Positions 41,630 through 50,909 of a stretch of DNA of 61,775 nucleotides are shown in pieces; the stretch's first letter is position 1, and every line of letters begins with the position of its first letter. The stretch is from Caccovicinus sp964425595 (GTDB lineage: Bacteria; Bacillota; Clostridia; Lachnospirales; Lachnospiraceae), in contig CAYRMW010000004.1 in the NCBI GenBank assembly GCA_964425595.1, forward strand, positions 1 to 61,775, written 5' to 3'. Under the pieces are notes generated by a model. It was not told where the DNA came from. It worked only from the letters and a program-made list of their open reading frames with translations, and made no database searches. Made by a program: the position numbers and the translations under genes.

Positions 41630-43044
41630 GATTTTCTCCTTTCTTTCGGCTCCCATGTCCGGACCGCAAAGGACCGGAAAATGCAGTCCCTTGCCTCCCG
41701 GACATGGGAGAATATTCCGGCGTGCAGCATCTGGGCGGCCAGGTTGCCGATGGCCGTCGCCTCCGCGGGGCCGGCGTATACCCGGCGGCCGGTAAAGTCC
41801 GCCGTCAGCTCATTCAGATAATCGGCGTTGGAGCCGCCGCCTACCACGTGGATGCCGTCGTAGTGACGGCCGGTCAGCGCCTCGATCTCCTCCGCCGTCT
41901 TCGCGTAGCAGCGCGCCAGGCTGTTATAGATCACGGCGCTGATCTGCCACGGCGTCTCAGGTACCTGCTGCCCGCTTTCCCGGCAGGCGCTCTGCACCTC
42001 CCCGATCATGCTGGCCGGCGCCAGGAAACGTCCGTCATTGCAGTCTACAACCGAAGAGATCGTCTCCCGCGAAGCCCGGCTGCAGATCTCCTGATACGTA
42101 TATTTTACCGCGAATTCCCGGCGAACCGACTGGATCATCCACAGCCCCATGATGTTTTTCAGATACCGGAACCGGAATCCGTATCCTCCCTCATTGGTAA
42201 AATTCGCCTCCATGCTGGCCCGGCTGCAGTCTGCTTTTCTTCGCTCCGTCCCCATTAACGACCAGGTGCCGGAGCTGATATAAAGGATGTCTTCCGCATT
42301 GGACGGCACCGCCAGCACCGCCGAGGCGGTATCGTGGGTGGCCGGAAGCACCACCTGACAGGAAAAGCCCACCTGATCCCGGATCTGCGGCAGCAGTTCG
42401 CCCACCACCGTTCCCGGCATGGAGAGCGGCCCGAACAGCTTTTCCGGATAGCCAAGCGTTTCGATCAGCGGATAATCCCACCGGCCGGTTTGCGCGCTGA
42501 CCAGCTGGGTCGTAGTGGCATTGGTGTACTCCTGCTTCCTTACCCCGGTCAGCCGGTAGTGGAAATAATCGGGGATCATCAGGAACGTTTCCGCCTGCGC
42601 CAGGATCTCCGGCTCCTTCTCGCGGAGCGCCATCAGCTGATAAACGGTATTGAATATCTGCTTTTGGATGCCCGTCCTGGCATACAGTTCCTCTTCCGGA
42701 ATCAACCGGTACACCGCCCGGTCCATCCCATCCGTCCTCCGGTCGCGATACCCCGCCGTCTTTCCCAGGATCCGCCCCTCCCGATCCAGGAGGACAAAAT
42801 CCACGGCCCAGGTGTCGATCCCCATGCTCACCGGGATCTTCCCTGCCTCCCGGCACCGCCGCATCCCCTCCAGGATCTCCGAAAAAAGCCGCTCCACATC
42901 CCAGCACAGCACGCCGTCCCGGAGTTCCATCCCGTTTTCGAAGCGGTATATTTCCTCCACGCAAAGCCTTCCGTCCTCCATCCGCCCCAGCACATGCCGG
43001 CCGCTGGAAGCGCCGATATCCACCGCAAGATAATACTGTCCCAT
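41626..43044 (-). CDS. rhaB: Rhamnulokinase
   Basis: The 472-residue FGGY kinase phosphorylates L-rhamnulose. The N-terminal phosphate-binding AVDIGASSGRHVLG and the C-terminal HVVGGGSNADYLNELTAD are present. The start MGQYYLAVDIG at 43044 has AAGGAGG upstream; a 22-codon extension does not. It is the first gene of rhaB-rhaA-rhaD and lies just past the AraC gene and its terminator. Confidence 0.96.
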   Translation of the reverse strand: MGQYYLAVDIGASSGRHVLGRMEDGRLCVEEIYRFENGMELRDGVLCWDVERLFSEILEGMRRCREAGKIPVSMGIDTWAVDFVLLDREGRILGKTAGYRDRRTDGMDRAVYRLIPEEELYARTGIQKQIFNTVYQLMALREKEPEILAQAETFLMIPDYFHYRLTGVRKQEYTNATTTQLVSAQTGRWDYPLIETLGYPEKLFGPLSMPGTVVGELLPQIRDQVGFSCQVVLPATHDTASAVLAVPSNAEDILYISSGTWSLMGTERRKADCSRASMEANFTNEGGYGFRFRYLKNIMGLWMIQSVRREFAVKYTYQEICSRASRETISSVVDCNDGRFLAPASMIGEVQSACRESGQQVPETPWQISAVIYNSLARCYAKTAEEIEALTGRHYDGIHVVGGGSNADYLNELTADFTGRRVYAGPAEATAIGNLAAQMLHAGIFSHVREARDCIFRSFAVRTWEPKERRKS

Positions 43045-43089
43045 CGCGTCCTCCTTACTGCCATCCCAAACGATGATCATAACAACCTC

Positions 43090-43095
43090 ATTGTA
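43090..43095 (-). promoter_or_regulatory. -10 element of rhaB-rhaA-rhaD
   Basis: TACAAT lies about 45 bp before the rhaB start on the minus strand, but no good -35 box stands 16-18 nt upstream; that stretch is T-rich. This fits a promoter that needs an activator such as the neighbouring AraC protein. Confidence 0.4.
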
Positions 43096-43112
43096 ACGAA
43101 AAAAGAGCAAAA

Positions 43113-43151
43113 AAATAAGGACGCAAAACCATAAATTTTACGTCCTTATTT
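43113..43151 (-). terminator. Terminator at the end of the AraC gene
   Basis: AAATAAGGACG (43113-43123) pairs perfectly with CGTCCTTATTT (43141-43151), and on the minus strand a run of T follows. The AraC stop codon lies inside the stem. It separates the regulator from the rhaB promoter. Confidence 0.88.
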
Positions 43152-44105
43152 GTTCGCCCTGCGGTATTCCCCGGGCGACTGGCCATAATACGCCCGGAAG
43201 ATCCGGTGAAAATAGCTGGTGTTGTCATAACCCACCGCAATGCTGATCTCCGCCACCGGTACCCTGGTATTCAGCAAAAGGTATGCCGCCTGGTTCAGCT
43301 TCTTGATCTGCAAGAGCTCCTTGAAATTCCTGCCGGTCAGCTTCCTGATCGTCCGCGACAGCCAGTATACATCATAGCCGAGCATATCCGCCAGCGTCCT
43401 TAACTGCCCGTCCCGGTAATTGCCGTCGATGTAGCGCAGCACCTGCAGGACCAGGTTCTGCTCAAAGGACTGTCCTGCCGTCTCCAGCCGCTCGGTATAG
43501 TAGGTCAGCTGCATGAACAAAAGCCCCATCGTAGTCTGATTGATGGTCCGTTTATCGGGCTGATCATTTAAGATCGTCCAGATCATGTTCTCCACCAGAT
43601 TCTGCACCGGAAGCACATCCGCCACGTGAAAGTGCAGATAATTATCATACCGGCCGCTTCCGCACAGGTAGCCGATCAGGAAGTCCCGGAGAAGATTCTC
43701 CCCTTCTCCAAGCATCGTAAAGGCCACGTCGAAAAATTCCGGCAGGATGATGAAATTCACCGCCACGTCTTCCTCGCCCGCCGGCAGGATCTCCTGCCAC
43801 GCGTTTTGATTGAGGAACAAAAGCTCCCCCTCCTTCAGCACGATCGGCCTGCCGTCGATGCGGTGTCTAGTCTCCCCTTTGCACATATAAATCACTTCAA
43901 TGTAGTTATGCCGGTGTCTGGGGAAGTGGACAAAGCGGGTGTGGGGACGGATCTGGATCAACTTGCCTGCATCCAGCATTTTCCGGCTGTCGATCGTCAG
44001 CCCTTCCCCTTCCGTATACCGCGAGCGGTCGATCCCCCGCCCCGCCAGGATCTCCCGTTCCTCTTCCGTGATCACGCTTAACCGTCTGATCAATTCCTGA
44101 TGCAT
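43146..44105 (-). CDS. AraC-family regulator, probably of rhamnose genes
   Basis: The 319-residue protein has an N-terminal cupin-like sensor (FVHFPRHRHNYIEVIYMCKGE) and a C-terminal double helix-turn-helix of the AraC type (LADMLGYDVYWLSRTIRKLTG and VAEISIAVGYDNTSYFHRIF, ending GQSPGEYRR). It lies upstream of rhaB-rhaA-rhaD in the same direction, so it probably activates them in response to rhamnose; this is inferred from place. The start at 44105 has GGGAG upstream. It begins 45 bp after the HemC-CobA-HemD gene. Confidence 0.88.
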   Translation of the reverse strand: MHQELIRRLSVITEEEREILAGRGIDRSRYTEGEGLTIDSRKMLDAGKLIQIRPHTRFVHFPRHRHNYIEVIYMCKGETRHRIDGRPIVLKEGELLFLNQNAWQEILPAGEEDVAVNFIILPEFFDVAFTMLGEGENLLRDFLIGYLCGSGRYDNYLHFHVADVLPVQNLVENMIWTILNDQPDKRTINQTTMGLLFMQLTYYTERLETAGQSFEQNLVLQVLRYIDGNYRDGQLRTLADMLGYDVYWLSRTIRKLTGRNFKELLQIKKLNQAAYLLLNTRVPVAEISIAVGYDNTSYFHRIFRAYYGQSPGEYRRANK

Positions 44106-44150
44106 CTTACTCCCTCTCCTGTCCGCGCCCAACGCGTCACCTGTCCTCAC

Positions 44151-46601
44151 CTAACGCATCGCCGTCCGCCAGCGGATCATCGCCTCCACGATCCCTTCCG
44201 CCGAGGCCTCATCGGCCACCGCGGCGGCGGTCACGCCGTATTCCGCGAGGGCAGCCGCGCACACCCTGCCGATGCAGAACACCGGCACGTCCCGAAGGAG
44301 GCCGGCGCCTCCCTCCTGAAACAGCGCATGCACGCCGGACGCGCTGGCAAAGACTGCCGCATCCGGCCCATCCTCCCACGCCGCCTCGCAAAGCTGTCCC
44401 TTCACCGCATAGACCGGCAGATCCCGGAAGGCAATGCCGCGGGCGGATAAGATCGCCTGCAGCTCCTTTGATCCCCGCAGCGCCCTTGGGATCAGCACCC
44501 GGTCTTCCGGCTTAAGGATCCCGGACAGCCCGGCCGCCAGCTCCTTCGTATAAAAAGACTCCGGCATATAGTCGCAACAGAGGCCGTGCCGTTTCAGTTC
44601 TTCGGCTGTCCCCCTGCCCACGGCCGCGATCTTCATATGGGCCAGGCTGCGCAGATCGTACCGGCGCTTTCCCTCTTCGAAACCGCAGAGACCGTCCAGA
44701 TACAGGCGGGCGCCGTTGGCGCTGGTAAAGACCAGCCAGCTGTATTCATCCAGATGGCGGTAGCTGTCTTCTCGCTCTCCGCAGTTGACGGGGATGACCG
44801 CCATCGAACACAGCACCCGGGTCCACGCGCCCTGTTTCTCCAGGGCAGGCCGCAGCCTGCCGATCAGGCGTTTTGTCCCGGTCACGCCCACTAAAAGCCC
44901 TTCCAGCGCTCCCTCTCGCGCCGGATGCAGACGCATCCCCGCCGTCCCGCCGATTACGATCACCGCCGGTGGCCTTAGTCCGGCCGCCCTGACCTTTTCC
45001 GCGATATCCTCAAGCGTCCCCCGGACCGTACGCTGCCCGGGAAGGGTCCCACGCTCGATCACGGCAGCCGGTGTATCCGGGGACATCCCCTGCTTAAGCA
45101 GACCCCCGGCAATCGCCTCCAGATGACCGAGTCCCATCAAAAAGACCAGACTTCCGCCGCACCGACCCAGATGCGCAAAGTCCGCCGGAAGTCCGCCGTC
45201 CTGTCTGGTGTGTCCGGTGATCACATGAATGCTGCGGCTGACCCCGCGGTGAGTGACGGGGATCCCCGCCGCTGCCAGCGCGGCCGTGGCGGAGGTCACG
45301 CCCGGCACGACCTGCCAGGGGGTGCCGGCACGCGTCAGCGCCTCGGCTTCTTCCCCGCCCCGGCCAAAGACAAAGGGATCTCCCCCCTTCAGCCGGACGA
45401 CCTGCTTTCCCTCTCCCGCCTTTTTGATCAGGAGGTCATTGATCTCTTCCTGCGCCATGGAATGGCGCCCCTTTTCCTTGCCCACAAAAACCAGCTCGCA
45501 GCCATCCTGCCGGCAGCGCAGGAGCGCAGGGTCTACCAGATGATCGTACACGATACAGTCGCAGTGCTCCAGTAACTTCGCTCCCCGCACCGTGATCAGC
45601 CCCGGATCCCCGGGACCTGCTCCCGTCAGCCAGACAAAACCCCTGCCGGAAAGGAGACGGGCCAGCTTCTCCCCGGCCAGGACTGCCGCCGCTTCCGCCT
45701 CCTCCCGGCTGTGAAACGCTACCTCCGTCTGCTTGCGGCGCTCCACCCCGTCCCGTTTGATGATTCCGTCCAGGACCAGGCGGCCGCAGCAGCGTCCTGC
45801 CTCCATCTCCAGCCGGCAATGCACGCCCACCGGTTCATGGCAGCCCGAATCCAGCGCTTCAAGCACCCGGCGCTCCGCCAGAAAGCGGATCCAGGTTTCC
45901 GGATGACCGACTGCCCGCGCCAGCGCGTTGACCGGGTCCTGCTTTCTCCCCTCCAGGGCCAGGATCCCCTGGCCGCCGGCCGGAACCATCTCTCCCACCG
46001 AAAAATAGTGAAACGCGTACCGTCCCGGGCGGATGGTTTCGATATCCAGCCGCTTTAATCCGGCCGCCGCCAGGATAATTCCATCAAAATCGCCGTTTTC
46101 CAAACGATCCAGCCTGGTCAGCACATTGCCCCGAAGATTTTCACAGACCGTCTCTCTCCCGGGCCAGAGCGTCTCCCCCAGCCTTTCCATCTGCAGGGCC
46201 CGCCGCAGGCTGGAGGTACCGATGCGGACCGGTCCGTCTCCCTGCGCCAAGGCCGCGCCGCCCTCCGTCTTCCTGGTGACCAGCACATCCCGCGGATCCT
46301 CCGCCGGGAGCACCGCCACGATCTCCATCCCTTCCGCCAGCCTGACCGGCAGATCCTTTGCGCTGTGCACGGCAAAATCGATCCGTCCTTCCCGCAGCGC
46401 CTCTTCAAATTCCGTGACAAACGCGCCCTTCCCACCGAAGGAAAAAAGCGGGCGGTCCAGGACCCGGTCGCCCAGTGTCCGCCGCCGGCAGATCTCTGTC
46501 TTAATCTGCGGGAACGCTTCCCGCAATGCCTGTGCCGCCAGCTCCGTCTGCGCAAGAGCCAGGCGGCTCTCTCTTGTCCCAAGCCGAATTGTTTCCTTCA
46601 T
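44151..46601 (-). CDS. HemC-CobA-HemD triple fusion
   Basis: One 816-residue chain carries three enzymes in pathway-related order. Residues 1-318 are porphobilinogen deaminase (HSAKDLP with D83, GTSSLRR, cofactor cysteine C254 in LDSGCHEPVG). Residues 322-560 are uroporphyrinogen-III C-methyltransferase (WLTGAGPGDPGLIT, LKGGDPFVFGRGGEE). Residues 568-816 are uroporphyrinogen-III synthase (VFTSANGARLYLDG). Together they take porphobilinogen to precorrin-2. The start overlaps the upstream precorrin-2 dehydrogenase by 4 bp. CobA-HemD fusions are common in Clostridia; adding HemC is less usual. No heme-branch gene is seen here. Confidence 0.95.
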   Translation of the reverse strand: MKETIRLGTRESRLALAQTELAAQALREAFPQIKTEICRRRTLGDRVLDRPLFSFGGKGAFVTEFEEALREGRIDFAVHSAKDLPVRLAEGMEIVAVLPAEDPRDVLVTRKTEGGAALAQGDGPVRIGTSSLRRALQMERLGETLWPGRETVCENLRGNVLTRLDRLENGDFDGIILAAAGLKRLDIETIRPGRYAFHYFSVGEMVPAGGQGILALEGRKQDPVNALARAVGHPETWIRFLAERRVLEALDSGCHEPVGVHCRLEMEAGRCCGRLVLDGIIKRDGVERRKQTEVAFHSREEAEAAAVLAGEKLARLLSGRGFVWLTGAGPGDPGLITVRGAKLLEHCDCIVYDHLVDPALLRCRQDGCELVFVGKEKGRHSMAQEEINDLLIKKAGEGKQVVRLKGGDPFVFGRGGEEAEALTRAGTPWQVVPGVTSATAALAAAGIPVTHRGVSRSIHVITGHTRQDGGLPADFAHLGRCGGSLVFLMGLGHLEAIAGGLLKQGMSPDTPAAVIERGTLPGQRTVRGTLEDIAEKVRAAGLRPPAVIVIGGTAGMRLHPAREGALEGLLVGVTGTKRLIGRLRPALEKQGAWTRVLCSMAVIPVNCGEREDSYRHLDEYSWLVFTSANGARLYLDGLCGFEEGKRRYDLRSLAHMKIAAVGRGTAEELKRHGLCCDYMPESFYTKELAAGLSGILKPEDRVLIPRALRGSKELQAILSARGIAFRDLPVYAVKGQLCEAAWEDGPDAAVFASASGVHALFQEGGAGLLRDVPVFCIGRVCAAALAEYGVTAAAVADEASAEGIVEAMIRWRTAMR

Positions 46602-47287
46602 GCCTCGTCTGTATTTCCTTTCCCGGTGACCGCCTTCTGCCGCGCCGGCTCAGGCGATAAAACACCTTCTCGTCCGGCTCCCCGGATCATCTCTTCCGCT
46701 ATTTCCCGTGTCAGCATTCCCTCTTCCATAAACCCGCGAAGAAGCAGCTGCTCAAAGACCTTCTCCCGCTCTTTCTGCGTTTCCACCCGCTCCATCACGT
46801 ATGGCCTGAGGCGGCCAAGCCTCGATACCAGTTCGCCAAAAAAGGGCGGGATCAATCCCTCCGCCTGCCGCCGCAGATAAGCGGCTGCCGCCGGGCTTCG
46901 GCCGCCCGTGGAGATCCCGAGGATTACATCTCCCCGCCGGACCAGCGCCGGGAAATAAAAGGTACAGAGCGCTTTGTCGTCCGCCGTATTGACCGGGATC
47001 TTTTGCTGCCGGCAAAACGCGAAGATCTCCTGATGAAGCCGGTGGTCATCCGAAGCGCAGATCACCAGGTCAAAGCCTTCCGCGTCCCGGGGCACGGCCC
47101 TTCGGCGGACGAGCATGCCCTCCTGCTTTCCGAATGCCTCCATCTGTCCGCCGATCCGCTCGGCAATCACCGTCACCGACGCCCCGAAACCGGCCAGCGC
47201 TTCGGCCTTCCTGGCTGCCACCTTCCCGCCGCCAACGACCAGGCACCGCTTTCCTTCCAGATCCATAAACAGCGGAAAATACGCCAT
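46598..47287 (-). CDS. Precorrin-2 dehydrogenase / sirohydrochlorin ferrochelatase-like
   Basis: The 229-residue protein resembles the N-terminal part of CysG and Met8. It has the NAD-binding LVVGGGKVAARKAEAL, the D-containing NTADDKALCTFYFPA and ISTGGRSPAAAAYLRR. It oxidises precorrin-2 and may insert iron to give siroheme, a cofactor of sulfite and nitrite reductases. The start MAYFPLFMDLEGK at 47287 lies behind a GGAGG/GGGGG tract; longer readings would enter the promoter. It leads the operon with the triple fusion. Confidence 0.93.
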   Translation of the reverse strand: MAYFPLFMDLEGKRCLVVGGGKVAARKAEALAGFGASVTVIAERIGGQMEAFGKQEGMLVRRRAVPRDAEGFDLVICASDDHRLHQEIFAFCRQQKIPVNTADDKALCTFYFPALVRRGDVILGISTGGRSPAAAAYLRRQAEGLIPPFFGELVSRLGRLRPYVMERVETQKEREKVFEQLLLRGFMEEGMLTREIAEEMIRGAGREGVLSPEPARQKAVTGKGNTDEA

Positions 47288-47330
47288 CTGTCCATCCCCC
47301 TGTCCTCCTGATTTGCTTCCAATCCCGTCC

Positions 47331-47358
47331 ATTATATAGTATCTGGTGGAATAATCAA
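47331..47358 (-). promoter_or_regulatory. Promoter of the siroheme genes
   Basis: TTGATT (47353-47358), a 16-nt spacer and TATAAT (47331-47336) lie on the minus strand about 45 bp before the precorrin-2 dehydrogenase start. Confidence 0.7.
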
Positions 47359-47421
47359 GAGAAAGGGGCAAGTTTTTTCCTTCCTTTCGGGCAGCATCTG
47401 CCCGTCCTGCGCTTTATGCGG

Positions 47422-47450
47422 TGGATTTTTCTGGAAAAATGTGCTAGAAT
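47422..47450 (+). promoter_or_regulatory. Possible promoter of the YdjM-like gene
   Basis: TGGATT (47422-47427), a 17-nt spacer and TAGAAT (47445-47450) lie on the plus strand, about 40 bp before the start codon. The -35 box is weak. Confidence 0.4.
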
Positions 47451-47488
47451 GGGAAAACTGAACTATGACTGACGAGAGGACTTAAGTT

Positions 47489-48115
47489 ATGACGGGAAAA
47501 ACACACCTTGCAATCGGTACCGCGGCGGCCGTATGCCTTCTCCATCCTGCCGCGCCCAGTGAGTGGATCATCTGCACCGCCTCAGCCGCCGTCGGCGCTG
47601 TCATCAGCGATGTGGACGTAAGCACGTCCCATTCCCATGAAAAGCTGAACCAGATCAGCGCGCTGACCGTACTGGCCGCGGCCGCCGTCTGCCTGCTGGA
47701 ATTCCGGTTCCATCTGGGCATCCTGAACTATTTCAACAGCCAGAGCAACTGGTTCCGCCTGATCTCCGGCTTTCTGATCCTGCTGGCCGTCTGCACCTTC
47801 GGGAAAAACCGGCCCCACCGGTCGTTTATGCATTCCCTTCCCTGCTGGCTTTTATTAAGCGGGATCGTCTTTTATCTGTTTCCGGCGCTGACCCCGGGCT
47901 TTTCGATCGGAATGCTTTCGCACATCGCGGCAGATCTGCTTAACCGGAAACGGGTGCGCCTGCTCTATCCGCTGAGATGGGGACTATGTTTTAACCTGTG
48001 CAGTTCCTACGGCTTCATCAGCCGGATCCTGACCATGGTATGCAGCGCCGTCTTTATCGGCGTGTCCCTGTTTTTGATGATTCGTTATGGTCTTTTGGTC
48101 TCGGGAAGGATATGA
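47489..48115 (+). CDS. YdjM-like membrane-bound metal-dependent hydrolase
   Basis: The 208-residue membrane protein begins MTGKTHLAIGTAAAV and has GAVISDVDVSTSHSH and HRSFMHSLPCW. This pattern of histidines and aspartates is typical of the YdjM family, thought to be metal-dependent hydrolases of the membrane. The substrate is unknown. In E. coli the homologue is under LexA control; no clear LexA box was seen here. It precedes the YwaF-like gene by 36 bp. Confidence 0.85.
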   Translation: MTGKTHLAIGTAAAVCLLHPAAPSEWIICTASAAVGAVISDVDVSTSHSHEKLNQISALTVLAAAAVCLLEFRFHLGILNYFNSQSNWFRLISGFLILLAVCTFGKNRPHRSFMHSLPCWLLLSGIVFYLFPALTPGFSIGMLSHIAADLLNRKRVRLLYPLRWGLCFNLCSSYGFISRILTMVCSAVFIGVSLFLMIRYGLLVSGRI

Positions 48116-48151
48116 TCCCGCGGGCCGAAAGGCAGCGTAAGGAGGTATCGG

Positions 48152-48994
48152 ATGAGCGATCGGATCACCTGGCTTTTCCGGCAGACGGCCTGGCCTATGG
48201 CGCAGCCGTCCGCCGGATCTGCCTTTCATCTTTGTCTGACTTCTGCCGGCATCCTCTGCGCGGTTTTGTCCGCTCTTTTCCTGGCAGGCCGAAGGAGGAT
48301 CCGGCCGGAAAAGATCCTTTTTTTCTGCGGTCTCATCCTGTCCCTTTCGGAACTTTATAAGCAGGGCTTTCTCTATTTTATTGTCAACGACCGGCACTAC
48401 AACTGGTGGTACTTTCCCTTCCAGCTCTGCAGCATTCCCATGTATCTGTGCCTGCTCTATCCGTCTGTCCGCCGCCCCTGCGGCCGGTCCGCAAATCCGG
48501 CGCCCGCGCGCATCCTGGCGACTTTTCTCCAGGATTTCGGGCTTCTGGGCGGTCTGATGGCGCTGGCCTTTCCGGAAGGTTTTCTGTATTCATACTGGTC
48601 GCTGACGCTCCATGGCTTTTTCTGGCACTTTCTCCTGGTCTTTATCGGGGTATACTGCGGCCGGTGCGGCCTTGCCGACCGCAGCCTTGCCGGCTTCGTC
48701 CGCTGCCTGCCCATTTACGCGGTCTGCTGCCTGGTTGCCTCCGGCATCAACACCGCGGTCCAGCTCACCGTCTATCCGGCAAGCTACGCCGACATGTTCT
48801 ACATCAACTGTTTCTTCCCCTCTGAACAGCCGGTCTTTTCCCTGATCTCCCTGACCTTCGGCAATGTCTGGGGACACATCGCTTATATGCTGGCCTCCTG
48901 TCTGGGCGCCTTTCTCATCCACCTTCTGATGCGCCGCTTTTCCGGCGCGTTTTGCGAAAAATCTACAACATCCACCGAAAATATGGTAGAATAG
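48152..48994 (+). CDS. YwaF-family integral membrane protein
   Basis: The 280-residue protein has about seven membrane segments and the family features FIVNDRHYNWWYFPFQLCSIPMYL (given in part as YNWWYFPFQLCSIPMYL) and YADMFYINCFFPSEQPV. The family is widespread in Firmicutes but its function is not known. The start MSDRITWLF follows AAGGAGG. It ends about 85 bp before the ABC-class ATPase. Confidence 0.82.
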   Translation: MSDRITWLFRQTAWPMAQPSAGSAFHLCLTSAGILCAVLSALFLAGRRRIRPEKILFFCGLILSLSELYKQGFLYFIVNDRHYNWWYFPFQLCSIPMYLCLLYPSVRRPCGRSANPAPARILATFLQDFGLLGGLMALAFPEGFLYSYWSLTLHGFFWHFLLVFIGVYCGRCGLADRSLAGFVRCLPIYAVCCLVASGINTAVQLTVYPASYADMFYINCFFPSEQPVFSLISLTFGNVWGHIAYMLASCLGAFLIHLLMRRFSGAFCEKSTTSTENMVE

Positions 48995-49080
48995 GAAGTG
49001 GTCGGTTCCCGCCGTCAGGTGGAATCCCGGCCGATCAAACCGATACGCTGCACGCATGCAGAAAGGAGCGTTATTTTACC

Positions 49081-50829
49081 ATGAAATCCTCTGAAGACCT
49101 TCGGCGGCTTTTGACGTCCATCGACCGCAAAAGCTACCCGGCCTATAAATCCGCCCAAGGTGTTTACGACTTTGGGAGTTATATCTTATCCATCGACCAT
49201 GTACAGGGCGACCCCTTCGCCTCCCCGTCCAGGGTGAGCGTCCAGGTCTCCCACGCGAAAGCCGGCTTTCCCAGCGCTCTTTTTGACCAGCCATGGAAAA
49301 AGACCGCGTTTGAAGACGATCTGGTGCGGCAGTTCGGCCGGGAGATCGCGCAGTTTAACTTTAAGGCGAAGGGCTCCGGAAAAAGCGGGCTGATCGCCAT
49401 CAGCACGCCGGGGCCGGAGATCCTGTCCCGCACGGCCTGCGAATGCGGCCGGAGCGGGATCGCCATCCGCTTCCAGATCGGTTTCCCGGCTTTCGGCCGC
49501 ACCATTAATTCCGGTGAGCTGATCCGGATCCTTTTTGATTTTCTGCCGCGCTGCGTCCGGAACGTGCTGTTTGCCAGTCCCCAGAACAAAAAACGGCTTC
49601 AGGCCGTCGCCGATCTGGCGGAGGACCAGCAGTTTATCCGGCAGGAACTGGACCGCCTTGGTCTGGTATCCTTCGTGGCCGACGGGTCCATCCTGGCCAG
49701 AGAAAGCGGGATCTCCAGCCGTCCCATGCGCTCCTGTGTTCCCTTTTGCTCCCCGGAAAGCCTCCGGGTCACCCTTGATCTGCCCCACAAAGGCAGGCTC
49801 ACCGGCATGGGCATCCGCCGCGGCATCACCCTGATCGTCGGCGGAGGGTACCACGGGAAATCGACGCTTCTAAAGGCCCTGGAGCTTGGCGTCTACAACC
49901 ACATCGCCGGCGACGGACGGGAATATGTGATCACCGATGATACCGCGCTGAAGCTTCGCGCCGAAGACGGGCGCAGCATCAATCATGTCGATATTTCCCT
50001 GTTTATCAACGACCTGCCCAACAAAAAAGATACCCGGAATTTCTCCACGCCCGACGCCAGCGGAAGCACCTCGCAGGCGGCAGCCGTGATCGAAGGATGG
50101 GAATCGGGCAGCCGGGCGTTCCTGATCGACGAAGATACCTCAGCTACGAATTTTATGGTGCGGGATGAACTGATGCAGCAGGTGATCAGCCGGGACAAGG
50201 AACCCATCACTCCCTTTATCGAACGGGCCCGAAGCCTGTTTACCGAAGCCGGGATCTCCACCATCATGGTGGCCGGCAGCTCCGGCGCGTACTTTTATAT
50301 CGCCGATACGGTGATCCAGATGGACTGCTACCGCCCCTTTGCCATTACCGAAAAAGTCCGGGCGGCCTGCGCCCGGTTCGGCGCGGATCCCACCGGCCGT
50401 GTGCCGGCTTTCCGCCTTCCTTCCGGAGAACGAAAGCTCCTTCCCGCCGGAACCGTAAGCGAGCCTGCCTCTGCAGGCCGCCCGCACCGCGGCGGCCTGC
50501 AGAGTGAGGAGGGCCGCGGACGCGGCGAACGGATCAAAACCAAGGTACATAAAGATACGCTCCAGGTCGGACATGAAGAAGTGGATCTGCGCTTCGTGGA
50601 GCAGCTCATCCATACCGAGCAGACCGCCGCGCTGGCACAGATGGTCCGCTGCTGCGTAGCCCAGGACCTCTTCTCCCGCTGCACGCTCCGGCAGATCGTC
50701 GATATGCTGTGGGAGCAGATCAGTAAAAAGGGACTGTCCTCCATCGACAGCGCATCTTATCCGGCCATGGGCCTTGCCCTGCCGCGCCGTCAGGAGATCT
50801 TCGCCTGCCTGAACCGTTACCGCGGCTGA
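49081..50829 (+). CDS. Predicted ATPase of the ABC class (P-loop domain)
   Basis: The 582-residue protein belongs to a family known only as 'ABC class ATPase'. It has Walker A GGGYHGKSTLL near residue 254 and a Walker B-like RAFLIDEDTSATNFM near residue 348. No membrane partner is nearby. An in-frame segment around residues 461-490 (rich in glycine and arginine) is coded by DNA holding a 13-bp perfect inverted repeat and looks like an insertion. The start at 49081 has AAAGGAG upstream. The 3' end and the following spacer contain a 15-bp imperfect repeat. Function unknown. Confidence 0.85.
   Translation: MKSSEDLRRLLTSIDRKSYPAYKSAQGVYDFGSYILSIDHVQGDPFASPSRVSVQVSHAKAGFPSALFDQPWKKTAFEDDLVRQFGREIAQFNFKAKGSGKSGLIAISTPGPEILSRTACECGRSGIAIRFQIGFPAFGRTINSGELIRILFDFLPRCVRNVLFASPQNKKRLQAVADLAEDQQFIRQELDRLGLVSFVADGSILARESGISSRPMRSCVPFCSPESLRVTLDLPHKGRLTGMGIRRGITLIVGGGYHGKSTLLKALELGVYNHIAGDGREYVITDDTALKLRAEDGRSINHVDISLFINDLPNKKDTRNFSTPDASGSTSQAAAVIEGWESGSRAFLIDEDTSATNFMVRDELMQQVISRDKEPITPFIERARSLFTEAGISTIMVAGSSGAYFYIADTVIQMDCYRPFAITEKVRAACARFGADPTGRVPAFRLPSGERKLLPAGTVSEPASAGRPHRGGLQSEEGRGRGERIKTKVHKDTLQVGHEEVDLRFVEQLIHTEQTAALAQMVRCCVAQDLFSRCTLRQIVDMLWEQISKKGLSSIDSASYPAMGLALPRRQEIFACLNRYRG
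50469..50504. repeat. 13-bp inverted repeat inside the ABC-class ATPase gene
   Basis: CTCTGCAGGCCGC (50469-50481) and GCGGCCTGCAGAG (50492-50504) are a perfect inverted repeat around 10 bp. It lies within the coding frame in a stretch whose product (SEPASAGRPHRGGLQSEEG) looks like a low-complexity insertion. Confidence 0.7.
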
Positions 50830-50868
50830 TGGTTACACAGCTGGTGTTTACGCGGCCGATGGTTACGC
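50824..50868 (+). repeat. 15-bp imperfect tandem repeat, three units
   Basis: Three related 15-bp units (GGCTGATGGTTACAC, AGCTGGTGTTTACGC, GGCCGATGGTTACGC) span the stop codon of the ABC-class ATPase and the spacer before the first oxidoreductase. The role is unknown; it may be slippage. Confidence 0.6.
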
Positions 50869-50909
50869 AGCCGATCCGATGGGATTTTGATCGAACAGGA
50901 GGGAGATTG

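Noticed and set aside
40583..41821. Plus-strand open frame of over 400 codons opposite rhaA and rhaB
   Set aside because: It is antisense to genes with clear motifs and full length, so it is a shadow.
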